Shown here in pieces: positions 51,264 to 59,517 of a DNA stretch of 64,000 nucleotides. The DNA lies in contig DASWNP010000025.1 in assembly GCA_036399175.1 (NCBI GenBank), positions 1 through 64,000 of the forward strand. The letters run 5' to 3'. Within the stretch, counting starts at the first letter, position 1; each line of letters begins with the position of its first letter. Origin of the DNA: DASWNP01 sp036399175 (GTDB lineage Bacteria; Acidobacteriota; Blastocatellia; Pyrinomonadales; Pyrinomonadaceae). The position numbers and the translations under genes are program-made. The notes under the pieces are model-generated. The model saw only the letters and a list, made by a program, of their open reading frames with translations, searched no databases and was not told the DNA's origin.

Positions 51264-51297
51264 TCCAAGTTTTTGGATAAAAACACGAAAACTTGGA
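51264..51297. repeat. Inverted repeat TCCAAGTTTT / AAAACTTGGA
   Basis: Perfect 10-bp arms (51264-51273 and 51288-51297) enclose TGGATAAAAACACG. The arms and internal TTTTTGGAT recall the tandem-unit palindromes, but only one unit per side is present. Confidence 0.5.
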
Positions 51298-51314
51298 GAA
51301 AACCGTCCTGTAGA

Positions 51315-51359
51315 GAAAAGCCCCGCGTCGGAAGCTTTTCGGCGAAAAGCGACGCGGGG
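51315..51359 (-). terminator. Terminator of the barrel-protein gene
   Basis: On the minus strand an outer 10-bp stem (51359-51350 with 51330-51321) holds an inner CTTTTCG/CGAAAAG stem and is followed by CTTTTCTCT. Confidence 0.7.
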
Positions 51360-51380
51360 AGACGTGTGGTTTGATTGCGG

Positions 51381-51419
51381 CCATCCATATTTTCATTGAA
51401 TCAATGAAAACGTGGATGG
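51381..51419. repeat. 39-bp near-perfect palindrome
   Basis: CCATCCATATTTTCATTGA and TCAATGAAAACGTGGATGG meet around one central base; only two adjacent positions mismatch. It lies 22 bp past the stop of the barrel-protein gene. Confidence 0.6.
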
Positions 51420-51440
51420 GCGGTTCGTGCGAGCCTGCTT

Positions 51441-53228
51441 TTAGAATCTGACGGAGATGCCTCCGCGCAACATCCGCCGCGTCGCGGCGACCGACAGGAG
51501 ACTATCGCCGTCTTCGACGCAGGTCAGAGAGTCGAGCAGGTTGCGCGCGTCGAGCACGGCCTCGGCGCGCAGGGGCAGGCCGAAGTTCGGAAGCTCCTGC
51601 GTAACCTGAATGCTCAGGGAAGGGTCGTAGACGGCGAGGCGTCCGGCGAACGGGTCGATGGCGAAGACCGAGGCGCGCGGCGAGAAGCGCAGAACGGTTC
51701 TGACGCGCGTGCCTTCGAGGATGTCTGCGTCGAGCTGCGCGGCGGCGGTCTGGAAGAAGCCGTCCTCGAAAATCTGTTCGGGGCTCGTCAGGGCTTCAGT
51801 CGAAAGCTTCTGCCCGCGACCGAAGGCGTAACCGGCGGAAGCCTTCAGGGAGCTGCTGATGCGACGCGTGTAGACGACTCTCAGGCCGCGCGCCCCGCCC
51901 TGCTGGTTTGCGACGCTCAAAAGCGCCTCGCCGCTTTCGCCCGAGAAGGAGGCGAGCGGCGCATTGAAGAGCCCGACGCCGCGCCCGTCCGTCGTGTCGA
52001 TGAAGGCCGTCGCTTCGATGCTTGAGCTTTCGTCTAACAGTCTTTCTACGCCGAACTCGAAGCGGCGGCTGCGCTCAAGCACGGCTTTGCCATCGACGAG
52101 CGCGATAGCCTCGCTCTCCTGTTCCTCAAAGGCGACGACCGGCGCATCTTCAAACAGAGCCACGCTCTCGATGCGCGTCTCCCTGCCGCCCGGCGCATAA
52201 GCCGCCCTCACGCGCGTCCGTGCATTGGCGTCGAACTGCAAGCCGACGCGCGGCGTGAGAGATTTGGCGCGGCTTGCACCGAGGAAACGCGAATAATCCA
52301 GACCGAGCACGAGCACCACGCCGTCTCTCACGACCCACTCATCGACCGCTCGCAGCGAAAGCTGGCCGAGCGCGTCTCGATGAAACGCTCCGCCTCTCGT
52401 CGGCAGCATCGAGAGACGCGCGCCGCCCACCGTCGCGCTCAGGCGATGACGCGCGCCCGCGCGTATGCGCGCCGTCGCTTCCAGGCGGTCGAGCGTGCCG
52501 AGTTGTCCGGCGAAGATTAAATCGAGGTCTTCGTTGACGGGACTGGCCACGGCGAAGTTGAGCCCGAAGCCGTCTGTCGGAAGGCCGCTCGAAGCCGTGT
52601 AGAAAGTTTCGACGACGCCCTGCGTGCGACCCACGCCTCCGCCCGTCTCCGCCTTCTCGCCTGATTGATTACCGACGCCGAGCACTTCCGTCTCTGCCGC
52701 CGAAGCGTGCGCCTCTTCGGCCTCGATGGCCGCCTGCGTCGCGCGGATAATCTCGTCGTCGCCCTCTTCAATCTGGAAGATGGAGCGGCGCGACTGGTTT
52801 GCACGGAGGCGGAATTTCGGGTCGTTGCGGTCGGCGCGGCGCTCGGGCACGGTGCGTCCCTGCCCTGCGGGTTCGAGGTTGAAGCGGTAGACTAATTCGT
52901 CCGAGGATTTAACGCTGACTGCGGAGAAGGTGGCCGAGTTGAAGCCTTCGGCGACGGCTCGAAGCAGGTAACGACCCGGCGCGACGCGTGCGACGAAGCT
53001 GCCGTCGGCGGCGCTTCTCGTCTGCCTGACGACCTCTTCGGCTCCGTCGCGCAGAAGCGTGACGAGCGCGCCCGCTAGGGGATTCCCGCGACTATCGCGC
53101 ACCGAGCCCGTCACCGTGCCGAAGCTTTTACGCCCGCCCGCCGCATAGGCGCGCGGCACGCCCGCCGCGCTCGACACGACGAGCGCCACGAGCAACAGCC
53201 CACTCATGCGCCAATAGGCTTTCTTCAT
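51441..53228 (-). CDS. Outer-membrane beta-barrel candidate with carboxypeptidase-like regulatory domain
   Basis: A 595-residue exported protein. ATG 53228 (MKKAYWRMSGLLLVALVVSSAAG...) follows GGGAGG and a signal peptide ending near YAAG. Residues about 38-125 are a CarboxypepD_reg-like domain (VTGSVRDSRGNPLAGALVTL, then GSFVARVAPGRYLLRAVAEGF). The remainder (about 190-595) alternates polar and hydrophobic residues in short strands, as in TonB-dependent receptor barrels, and the last residues MLRGGISVRF end in the aromatic residue typical of outer-membrane proteins. No TonB box or plug domain is clear, so it is smaller than a normal receptor (about 600 instead of over 900). The ligand is unknown. 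Confidence 0.75.
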   Translation of the reverse strand: MKKAYWRMSGLLLVALVVSSAAGVPRAYAAGGRKSFGTVTGSVRDSRGNPLAGALVTLLRDGAEEVVRQTRSAADGSFVARVAPGRYLLRAVAEGFNSATFSAVSVKSSDELVYRFNLEPAGQGRTVPERRADRNDPKFRLRANQSRRSIFQIEEGDDEIIRATQAAIEAEEAHASAAETEVLGVGNQSGEKAETGGGVGRTQGVVETFYTASSGLPTDGFGLNFAVASPVNEDLDLIFAGQLGTLDRLEATARIRAGARHRLSATVGGARLSMLPTRGGAFHRDALGQLSLRAVDEWVVRDGVVLVLGLDYSRFLGASRAKSLTPRVGLQFDANARTRVRAAYAPGGRETRIESVALFEDAPVVAFEEQESEAIALVDGKAVLERSRRFEFGVERLLDESSSIEATAFIDTTDGRGVGLFNAPLASFSGESGEALLSVANQQGGARGLRVVYTRRISSSLKASAGYAFGRGQKLSTEALTSPEQIFEDGFFQTAAAQLDADILEGTRVRTVLRFSPRASVFAIDPFAGRLAVYDPSLSIQVTQELPNFGLPLRAEAVLDARNLLDSLTCVEDGDSLLSVAATRRMLRGGISVRF

Positions 53229-53591
53229 AACGACCGAACCTCCCGGCATCCACCCCTCGCCTAAAGCTCACGGCAGAGGCATGCCCTCAAGCGAAACTGC
53301 TCTTCAGATGTCTTCGTTTCGCGGCGGCGCGCGAGGTTTTGCGCTTCCGTCTCCAAAGGTCTCCGGCGACAAGCGACACGCCGACCCATTCTAACCCGCT
53401 TGAGCGAGGAGGCCATTTTCTGCCCTTTTCACGAACAATGTCAAGTAGGGTACAAACGCGTGTGCTGCTTCGATGCTGCTCGGAGGGGGGATGGTTTGCC
53501 CGCTTCGCGGCGGCGTGCTAGGATGCCCGGTGCTACAGCCCAAAAGCCCGTCGCACCATCCAAACGTGAAATCCAGAAGCTTTAAGAAATA
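53229..53591. other. 363-bp divergent intergenic region
   Basis: Contains the promoter of the rightward M16 protease (53496-53524) and presumably that of the leftward barrel gene. I see no gene, repeat or RNA in it. Confidence 0.5.
53496..53524 (+). promoter_or_regulatory. Promoter candidate for the M16 protease gene
   Basis: TTGCCC (53496-53501) and TAGGAT (53519-53524) are exactly 17 bases apart, 67 bp upstream of the start codon. Confidence 0.5.
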
Positions 53592-54905
53592 ATGTCCCAA
53601 CAGGTTAGATCGACCAGACTCCCGAACGGCGCAATCGTCCTGACCGAACAGATGCCGGGTCTGCGCTCGGCGACAATCGGCATCTGGGTCAGGCGCGGCT
53701 CGCGCCACGAATCCGCACCGATGAACGGCATCTGCCACTTCATCGAGCACGCCGTCTTCAAAGGCACAGAGCGGCGCACGGCACTCGACATCGCCGTCGA
53801 GTCAGACCGCCTGGGCGGTCATTTCGACGCCTACACGTCGCACGAAATGACGGGCTTCGCCCTCAAAGTCGTTGACCGCGCCGTGCCGCAAGCCTTCGAC
53901 CTGCTCTCCGACATGCTCACCCGACCGCGCTTCGACGACGCCGAGCTTGAGCGCGAGCAGAAGGTCATCATCGAAGAGATGAAGATGGTCGAAGATACGC
54001 CCGACGAATTGCTCGCGGAGCTTTTCGTCGCCGCCTATTTTCCCGGCCATTCACTCGGTCGTCCCATCGAAGGCGTCCCCGAAACCGTCTCTTCCTTCAA
54101 TCACAAACGCACGTCGAGCTTTCACTCGCACGCCTACGCGCCGCAGAACCTCGTCGTCGCCGCCGCCGGACACGTCGAACACGAGCAGATGGTCGAGCTG
54201 GCCGAGCGCGCCTTCGATAGTTCACCGAAGTCTTCCAAGCGAACGACTGCGAGCGAGCGCCTCTTTGAAGAGTCCGACGCTTCAGGCAGCGCCGCCGCCG
54301 CTCCCGCGCCCGCCGCTCCGATTCTCATTCAACACAAAAAAGAGCTTGAACAGGCGCACCTGATACTCGCTTCGCCCTGGCCTTCGGCGCGCGACGCCGA
54401 CCGCTACGCCGCCAGCCTTCTCGGCTCCATCATCGGCGGCGGAACTTCGAGCCGACTCTGGCAGTCGGTACGCGAAGAGCGCGGCCTCGCCTACTCCATC
54501 GGCGCGGCGGCCAGCGCCTTCACCGACACGGGCATCTTCCAAATCTACGCCGGAACCTCGCCCGAACAGCTCGACGAAGTGCTCGACCTTTCGCTCGCAG
54601 AGCTTCGTCGCCCCCTGCGCGAGACCGTCGGCGAAGAGGAGCTTCGACTCGCCAAAGACCAGTCAATCTCCTCCATCCTGCTCGGCTTGGAATCGACCTC
54701 CACGCGCGCCGGCACGCTCGCCCGGCAGGAGATTACTCACGGCCAATACACTTCGCCCGATGAGATTATCCGCCGCCTCGAAGCCGTCACCCCCGAAGAC
54801 CTCCGCCGCGTCGCCGAAACTTACTTCAACACCGACACGCTCGCCCTCGCCGTCCTCGGCGACCTCAACGGCTTCCGCGCCGACCGCGCCCGACTGGAGA
54901 TTTGA
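53592..54905 (+). CDS. M16-family zinc peptidase (single-unit, processing-peptidase-like)
   Basis: A 437-residue metallopeptidase of the mitochondrial-processing-peptidase type. It starts RSTRLPNGAIVLTEQMPGLRSATIGIWV (quoted in parts) and carries the inverted zinc motif HFIEH near residues 50-54, with the distal glutamate in KVIIEEMKMVEDTPDE about 75 residues later. The second half ends with SAFTDTGIFQIYAGTSPEQ and the helix-strand pattern of the family. Length is normal for a subunit that dimerises, in contrast to the fused 978-residue protein at 18158. No signal peptide is seen. A four-base TGA/T overlap with the next frame is not used; the next gene begins 35 bp later. Confidence 0.93.
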   Translation: MSQQVRSTRLPNGAIVLTEQMPGLRSATIGIWVRRGSRHESAPMNGICHFIEHAVFKGTERRTALDIAVESDRLGGHFDAYTSHEMTGFALKVVDRAVPQAFDLLSDMLTRPRFDDAELEREQKVIIEEMKMVEDTPDELLAELFVAAYFPGHSLGRPIEGVPETVSSFNHKRTSSFHSHAYAPQNLVVAAAGHVEHEQMVELAERAFDSSPKSSKRTTASERLFEESDASGSAAAAPAPAAPILIQHKKELEQAHLILASPWPSARDADRYAASLLGSIIGGGTSSRLWQSVREERGLAYSIGAAASAFTDTGIFQIYAGTSPEQLDEVLDLSLAELRRPLRETVGEEELRLAKDQSISSILLGLESTSTRAGTLARQEITHGQYTSPDEIIRRLEAVTPEDLRRVAETYFNTDTLALAVLGDLNGFRADRARLEI

Positions 54906-54940
54906 AACTCGCCTCAAACGAAAGGGAGGTTGACCGACCA

Positions 54941-55357
54941 ATGACCGACGACAAAAAGAAGCCTCGCAAAACTCCGACAAAGGCAGAACTAAACAAGCTC
55001 GTCTCAAGAGACGAGCGTCTGCGGGTCGGCATCAAAGATGACTTACAAGATGATTTACAGCAGATGGAAGGGCGTTTTCAAAAGCGCATAGAATTCATTC
55101 TCGAACAGCAATCGCAGTTTGTCTCTAATCAGGAGAAGGCCGAAGAAAGATTGACGCGACTTGAAAAGATTGTGGCAAATTCTTACGTCGATATGCGCGA
55201 CCGCTACAACGCTCTGGTTGACGCACAGCTAAAAACGGATACGAAGTTAGCGGCTCTCGCCGAGGCACAGGAGCAGACAAACGAAGCCCTGAAAAATCTG
55301 ATTGCCATTGCCGACCGCTACTTTAGCGAAGGGCGAAACGAAGGGTCTGAAAGTTAA
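54941..55357 (+). CDS. Short coiled-coil protein
   Basis: A 138-residue soluble protein. ATG 54941 has AGGGAGG about 13 bases upstream. The N-terminus is very basic (MTDDKKKPRKTPTKAELNK), then comes a long, mostly helical region with heptad-like spacing from about residue 30 to 125 (QQMEGRFQKRIEFILEQQSQ; EERLTRLEKIVANSYVDMRD). It ends RYFSEGRNEGSES. No catalytic motif is visible. Its base composition is clearly less GC-rich than the neighbours, which suggests transfer or relaxed selection. I do not recognise a family beyond small coiled-coil proteins. Confidence 0.7.
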   Translation: MTDDKKKPRKTPTKAELNKLVSRDERLRVGIKDDLQDDLQQMEGRFQKRIEFILEQQSQFVSNQEKAEERLTRLEKIVANSYVDMRDRYNALVDAQLKTDTKLAALAEAQEQTNEALKNLIAIADRYFSEGRNEGSES

Positions 55358-55423
55358 GCGACGAAAGTACGATGTTCTGCGCGACGTACCGGAAGGGCGG
55401 GAGGTTCATCTAAGCAATACGGT

Positions 55424-56251
55424 ATGAGGTTCACGGTTTTAGGGAGCGGTTCGACGGGCAACGCCGTGCTGATTTGCGCGGGCGAGACGCGTGTGCTCGT
55501 CGATGCCGGGATGAGCGCGCGGGAGACGGCGCGGCGCATGGCCTTGATGGGCGAAGACCTCGCGCGCCTCGACGGCGTCATCATCACGCACGAGCACGGC
55601 GACCATGCGGGCGGCTTGCGGGTGCTTCTTAAAAGTCTCGACTGCCCTGTCTATATCTCGGGCGCGACGCGCGACGCCTACATACGCGAGCGCGCACACG
55701 GCGCATCTTCCGACGAGCCGCGACGTCGCGCCGATGTTTTGCGCGACCGCACGGTCGAGATTTCTTCGAGTGAGGATTTCCGCATCGGCGAGATAGACTT
55801 TCATCCCTTCACCATCCCGCACGATGCGGTCGATAACTTCGGCTTCACCGCCCGGCACGACGGCGTCTGCCTTGCGACGCTCATGGACTTCGGCCACATC
55901 ACGACGCTGATTAACGAACACCTGCGAGGCTGCGCCGCCATCATCATCGAGTCGAACCATAGCCGCGACATGCTCAAGGCGTGCAGCGTCTACCCCTGGG
56001 AACTCAAGCAGCGCATCCTTTCGCGCACCGGCCATCTCTCGAACGAAGATGTCGCCGAGTGGCTGCGCGGCGACTACGACGGCGGCGCGGCGCACATCGT
56101 GCTCGCGCATCTCTCGCAGCGCGCCAACAACCCCTTCGTCGCCAAGCTCTCGGCCGAGACGGCGCTCCAAGAGCGCGGCTCGCTCTTTCAAACGACGACC
56201 GAAATCACGCTCTCTTCCGCCAAAGAGCCGACGCCGTGGATAGAACTCTGA
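55424..56251 (+). CDS. Metallo-beta-lactamase-fold hydrolase (YycJ/WalJ-like)
   Basis: A 275-residue MBL-fold protein resembling the YycJ/WalJ group, whose members are thought to be 5'-3' exonucleases or nucleic-acid phosphodiesterases acting in the cytoplasm. It opens MRFTVLGSGSTGNAVLI, has VLVDAGMSARE, the zinc-binding THEHGDHAGG near residues 55-64, HDAVDNFGF, LMDFGHITTLI with another ligand, and IIIESNHSRDML, then LSNEDVAEWL and IVLAHLSQRANNP near the end, all typical of this group. The next gene overlaps its last 16 bases. Confidence 0.9.
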   Translation: MRFTVLGSGSTGNAVLICAGETRVLVDAGMSARETARRMALMGEDLARLDGVIITHEHGDHAGGLRVLLKSLDCPVYISGATRDAYIRERAHGASSDEPRRRADVLRDRTVEISSSEDFRIGEIDFHPFTIPHDAVDNFGFTARHDGVCLATLMDFGHITTLINEHLRGCAAIIIESNHSRDMLKACSVYPWELKQRILSRTGHLSNEDVAEWLRGDYDGGAAHIVLAHLSQRANNPFVAKLSAETALQERGSLFQTTTEITLSSAKEPTPWIEL

Positions 56252-56760
56252 GACGCAAACACACGCGCGCACCTGCGCGGCGGACGCGCGAGGACGGCTT
56301 TTCACGTCCGCTCTCAGCAGTCGTCGTCGCTGCACGACTCGTCGCGCTCGCCCTCTTCGTCTCAGCATCATTCTTCGGCGCAGCTTGCAGCGTCGATGAG
56401 CGACGAAGCGGCATCCCGACGGACGCGCAGGCCGCTATCGACCAATTGACCGAGCACATCGCCGCCGGGCGCGACGAATTGATTTATCGAGAGGCTGCCG
56501 ACGAGTGGCGTCAGGCGGTGACGCCCGAACAGAACGCCGAGATACTCGAAGGCGTGCGGCGTCTCGGCAAAGTCGAGAGCCGAACTTACCAGACGGGCAT
56601 CGAGCGCCAGTACGGCACCAGCGCCATCGACGGCCACACGCTCGACCTCCGTTACGAAACAACCTTCCAGCGCGCCAGTGGCATGGAGACCTTCACGCTC
56701 GTCAAGCGCGACGGTCGCTGGCTGCTCGCGCGCTATTCCGTCAATGCTGGAAAGCAGTGA
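56236..56760 (+). CDS. Exported DUF4019-like protein
   Basis: A 174-residue protein read from GTG 56236, overlapping the MBL gene stop by 16 bases, which suggests coupling. After an arginine-rich start (residues 1-25) there is a hydrophobic segment (28-48; VVVAARLVALALFVSASFFG) ending AACS, a possible lipidation or signal cleavage site. The mature part has the pattern of small DUF4019/DUF3887 proteins: ELIYREAADEWRQAVTPEQN, RRLGKVESRTYQT, and YETTFQRASGMETFTLVKRDGRW near the end. The role is unknown. An alternative longer frame upstream is a shadow of the MBL gene. Confidence 0.65.
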   Translation: MDRTLRRKHTRAPARRTREDGFSRPLSAVVVAARLVALALFVSASFFGAACSVDERRSGIPTDAQAAIDQLTEHIAAGRDELIYREAADEWRQAVTPEQNAEILEGVRRLGKVESRTYQTGIERQYGTSAIDGHTLDLRYETTFQRASGMETFTLVKRDGRWLLARYSVNAGKQ

Positions 56761-56768
56761 AAAGCTGG

Positions 56769-56878
56769 TAAATCGTGAATCGTAAATCGTGAATAGTTAA
56801 AACTGGTTTCTATGAATTCACGGCTGACGATTCGACAGTTCTTAATCTATTTCACGATTTACGATTTACTATTGACGA
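56769..56878. repeat. Intergenic inverted repeat, TAAATCGT/TGAATCGT theme
   Basis: Left part (from 56769) GTAAATCGTGAATCGTAAATC, right part (about 56847-56872) CACGATTTACGATTTACT. It fills the gap between the DUF4019-like gene and purB, so the purB start follows it by one base. Confidence 0.8.
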
Positions 56879-56879
56879 A

Positions 56880-58193
56880 ATGATTCCTCGTTACACATTG
56901 CCCGAGATGGGCGCGCTCTGGTCGGAGGGCGCGAAGTTTGAGAAGTGGCTTGAGGTGGAGCTGGCCGTGTGCGAAGTCCACGCCGAGATGGGGACGATTC
57001 CGCGCGAGGCGCTGGAAGAGATAAAGGCGCGTGCGAGTTTTACGGTCGAGCGCATCAACGAGATTGAGCGGACGACCGACCACGATGTCATCGCCTTTAC
57101 GACGGCGCTCGCGGAAAACATCGGCGAGGCCGCGCGCTTCGTTCACTACGGGCTGACATCCTCCGACGTGGTCGATACGGCCAACGCCCTTCTGCTGCGC
57201 GACGCCTGCGACCTGCTGCTCGAAAAGATTGACGCTCTCCTGGCTGTCCTCAGCCGACGCGCCTTCGAGTTCAGGCACACGCCTCAGATTGGTCGGACTC
57301 ACGGCGTCCACGCCGAGCCGACCTCGTTCGGTCTCTTCTTCGCGCTCTCCTTTGATGAGATGCGGCGTAACCGACAGCGCATGGAGCGTGCGCGCGAGGC
57401 CGTCGCGGTCGGGAAAATCAGCGGCGCGGTCGGGGCGTTCGCGCATCTCGACCCGGAGGTTGAAGAGAGAGTCTGCGCGCGTCTGGGCTTGCGCGCCGCC
57501 CCGGTCTCGACGCAAATCATCGGGCGAGACATCTACGCCGAATATCTCTCGACGCTCGCCATCGTCGCCTCTTCGCTCGACCGCATCGCCTTGCAGGTGC
57601 GCCACTGGCAGCGCACCGAAGTACGCGAAGCCGAGGAGCGTTTCCGTGCGGGGCAGAAGGGCTCTTCGGCGATGCCGCACAAGCGCAATCCGATTCTCTC
57701 AGAGCGCATCTGCGGCATGGCGCGCGTGGTTCGCGGCAACGCCGTCGCCGGTCTCGAATCCGTCGCCCTCTGGCACGAGCGCGACATCTCGCATTCTTCC
57801 GCCGAGCGCGTCGTCCTCCCCGATTCATCCATCGCGCTCGACTACATGCTGCATAAAACCGCCTCGCTCATCGACGGCCTCGTCGTTCACCCCGAGCGGA
57901 TGCTTGAGAACTTGAACGCCACTCGCGGCCTCGTCTTTAGCGGCCAACTTCTGCTCGCGCTGACGCAGGCCGGGGTCTCGCGCGAGATGGCCTACGAATG
58001 GGTGCAGCGCAACGCCATGCGAACATGGGACGAAGGCGGCGACTTCCGCGCCCTCGTCCTCGACGACGCGGACATCAGCAGTAAGCTCGCGCGCGAAGCC
58101 ATCGAACGCGTCTTCTCGCTCGACACCTACATGCGAAACGTCGATGCTATCTTTGCGCGCGTGTTCACCGAAAGTCTAAAGTCTGGAGTCTGA
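56880..58193 (+). CDS. purB: Adenylosuccinate lyase
   Basis: A 437-residue enzyme of the fumarase/aspartase superfamily that splits SAICAR and adenylosuccinate to release fumarate, acting twice in purine synthesis. Motifs: MIPRYTLPEMGALWSEGAKF, TTDHDVIAF with the active-site histidine, HYGLTSSDVVDT, QIGRTHGVHAEPTSFGL and the superfamily signature GSSAMPHKRNPILSE. Length is normal. ATG 56880 has no real Shine-Dalgarno sequence because the leader is a palindromic repeat. The C-terminus (TESLKSGV) is encoded in another repeat that supplies the stop. purS and purQ follow. Confidence 0.97.
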   Translation: MIPRYTLPEMGALWSEGAKFEKWLEVELAVCEVHAEMGTIPREALEEIKARASFTVERINEIERTTDHDVIAFTTALAENIGEAARFVHYGLTSSDVVDTANALLLRDACDLLLEKIDALLAVLSRRAFEFRHTPQIGRTHGVHAEPTSFGLFFALSFDEMRRNRQRMERAREAVAVGKISGAVGAFAHLDPEVEERVCARLGLRAAPVSTQIIGRDIYAEYLSTLAIVASSLDRIALQVRHWQRTEVREAEERFRAGQKGSSAMPHKRNPILSERICGMARVVRGNAVAGLESVALWHERDISHSSAERVVLPDSSIALDYMLHKTASLIDGLVVHPERMLENLNATRGLVFSGQLLLALTQAGVSREMAYEWVQRNAMRTWDEGGDFRALVLDDADISSKLAREAIERVFSLDTYMRNVDAIFARVFTESLKSGV

Positions 58194-58259
58194 AGTCTGG
58201 AGTCAAAACCAGAAAGCATTTGTCTTTGACTCCAGACTCCAGACTTTAGACTCCAGACT
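58172..58259. repeat. Intergenic inverted repeat, AGTCTGG theme
   Basis: Arms 58172-58206 and 58225-58259 consist of AGTCTGGAGTC/AGTCTAAAGTC units and are near-perfect complements. The left arm contains the last codons and stop of purB. Confidence 0.85.
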
Positions 58260-58280
58260 AAACTTGACGGAGTGGATATT

Positions 58281-58529
58281 GTGAAAGCAAAAGTTTACGT
58301 GACACTCAAACAGGGCGTGCTCGACCCGCAGGGCAAGGCCATCCAGCATTCGGTAGGGCTCCTGGGTTACGACGGCATCGCCGACGTGCGGCAGGGGAAG
58401 TATTTCGAGATTGCGCTCGACGGCGCTCTCGACGAGGCGGGCGCGCGCGCGACGGCGGAGCGGATGGCGCGCGAGGTTTTGTCGAATCCGGTGATTGAAG
58501 ATTACAGAGTGGAGATAACGGAAGCATGA
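58281..58529 (+). CDS. purS: Phosphoribosylformylglycinamidine synthase subunit PurS
   Basis: An 82-residue small subunit that bridges the PurL and PurQ subunits of FGAM synthase. It has the family pattern KVYVTLKQGVLDPQGKAI, then the VRQGKYFEI region and ends EDYRVEIT. The start is GTG 58281, chosen because GGAG lies eight bases upstream; a GTG three codons earlier would overlap that site. Its stop overlaps the purQ start (ATGA), so the two are translationally coupled. Confidence 0.95.
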   Translation: MKAKVYVTLKQGVLDPQGKAIQHSVGLLGYDGIADVRQGKYFEIALDGALDEAGARATAERMAREVLSNPVIEDYRVEITEA

Positions 58530-59221
58530 AATTCGGCGTGATTGTTTTTCCGGGCTCGAACTGCGACCACGACGCTTATCACGTCATCTCGAAGCACGTC
58601 GGGCAGCCCGTCAATTTCATCTGGCATCGTGAGACCGACCTCGGCGACTACGATGCCGTCATCATCCCCGGCGGCTTCTCCTACGGTGACTACCTGAGAG
58701 CCGGTGCGCTCGCGCGTTTCTCGCCCGTGATGAGCGCGGTCAAAGAGTTTGCCGCGCGCGGCGGCTTCGTCTTAGGCATCTGCAACGGCTTCCAGATTCT
58801 CTGCGAGTCAGGACTTTTGCCCGGCGCGCTGATACGCAACCGCGAGCTGCATTTCATCTGCAAGCACGTCTACGTGCGCGTCGAATCCGCCGACACGCCT
58901 TTCACAAACGAGCTGGAGCGCGGGCGAGCGCTGCATCTGCCCATCGCGCACGCAGAGGGCAACTACGTCTGCGACGACGAAACGCTCCGGGAGCTTCAGG
59001 GCGAAGACCGCATCGTCTTTCGCTACTGCGACGAGCGAGGCGAACTCTCCGAAGAGGCCAACTCCAACGGCTCGCGCGACTACATCGCCGGTATCTGCAA
59101 CCGCGAGCGCAACGTGCTCGGACTCATGCCGCACCCCGAGCGAGCCTGCGAAGACCTCCTCGGCTCATCCGACGGGCGCGACATCTTCCGCTCGCTCGCC
59201 TCCACCCTTGCAGCCGTATGA
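58526..59221 (+). CDS. purQ: Phosphoribosylformylglycinamidine synthase, glutaminase subunit PurQ
   Basis: A 231-residue class I glutamine amidotransferase that supplies ammonia to PurL. It begins KFGVIVFPGSNCDHDAY, has the PGGFSYGDYLRAGA motif, the nucleophile cysteine in FVLGICNGFQIL near residue 86, and the catalytic His-Glu pair in GLMPHPERACE near the end. It overlaps purS by four bases. The partner gene purL lies 2.3 kb further on, past four unrelated genes. Confidence 0.97.
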   Translation: MKFGVIVFPGSNCDHDAYHVISKHVGQPVNFIWHRETDLGDYDAVIIPGGFSYGDYLRAGALARFSPVMSAVKEFAARGGFVLGICNGFQILCESGLLPGALIRNRELHFICKHVYVRVESADTPFTNELERGRALHLPIAHAEGNYVCDDETLRELQGEDRIVFRYCDERGELSEEANSNGSRDYIAGICNRERNVLGLMPHPERACEDLLGSSDGRDIFRSLASTLAAV

Positions 59222-59282
59222 AAGGAGCAGGAAAAGGGAGAGCAAACCGTCAACAGCTTTCTTCATTTTTCCTCTTAAATTT

Positions 59283-59489
59283 ATGAATAAAGCTGGCATC
59301 ATCACTCTGGTTGCGACGCTCGGCGCGGGAGGGCTGCTGATTATCGTCTGGCTCATCGGCCTCGTCGCCGGAGTCGGCGGCGGGCTGATACACCTTCTGT
59401 TGGTTATGGCGCTGCTCATCGTGCCCATCGGCACGGTCGTCGGAGTCGTGTTAATCATCATCGGCAAGCGAGAATCGCGCCAGCAGTGA
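59283..59489 (+). CDS. Small two-span membrane protein (DUF5670/lmo0937-like)
   Basis: A 68-residue protein, ATG 59283, with two hydrophobic segments: residues 5-32 (IITLVATLGAGGLLIIVWLI...) and 34-60, joined by a Gly-rich turn (AGVGGGLIHLL). The second segment with GGLIHLLLVMALLIVPI resembles the lmo0937/DUF5670 family of tiny membrane proteins, which have no known function. The tail IGKRESRQQ is basic. No strong ribosome binding site is seen. It lies 60 bp after purQ on the same strand. Confidence 0.6.
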   Translation: MNKAGIITLVATLGAGGLLIIVWLIGLVAGVGGGLIHLLLVMALLIVPIGTVVGVVLIIIGKRESRQQ

Positions 59490-59517
59490 ACCGGCACGGC
59501 GAGTCAGACCTTTTCAA

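Larger units (their letters stand above)
51061..51440. other. 380-bp intergenic region with several inverted repeats
   Basis: No gene is supported. It holds the terminator of the barrel-protein gene (51315-51359), a 10-bp inverted repeat (51264-51297) and a long near-perfect palindrome (51381-51419), each listed separately, plus the leader of the kinase gene. Confidence 0.5.

Noticed and set aside
55981..56235. N-terminal extension of the DUF4019-like gene
   Set aside because: The upstream part is an out-of-frame shadow of the MBL hydrolase; the signal-like sequence and the overlap favour GTG 56236.
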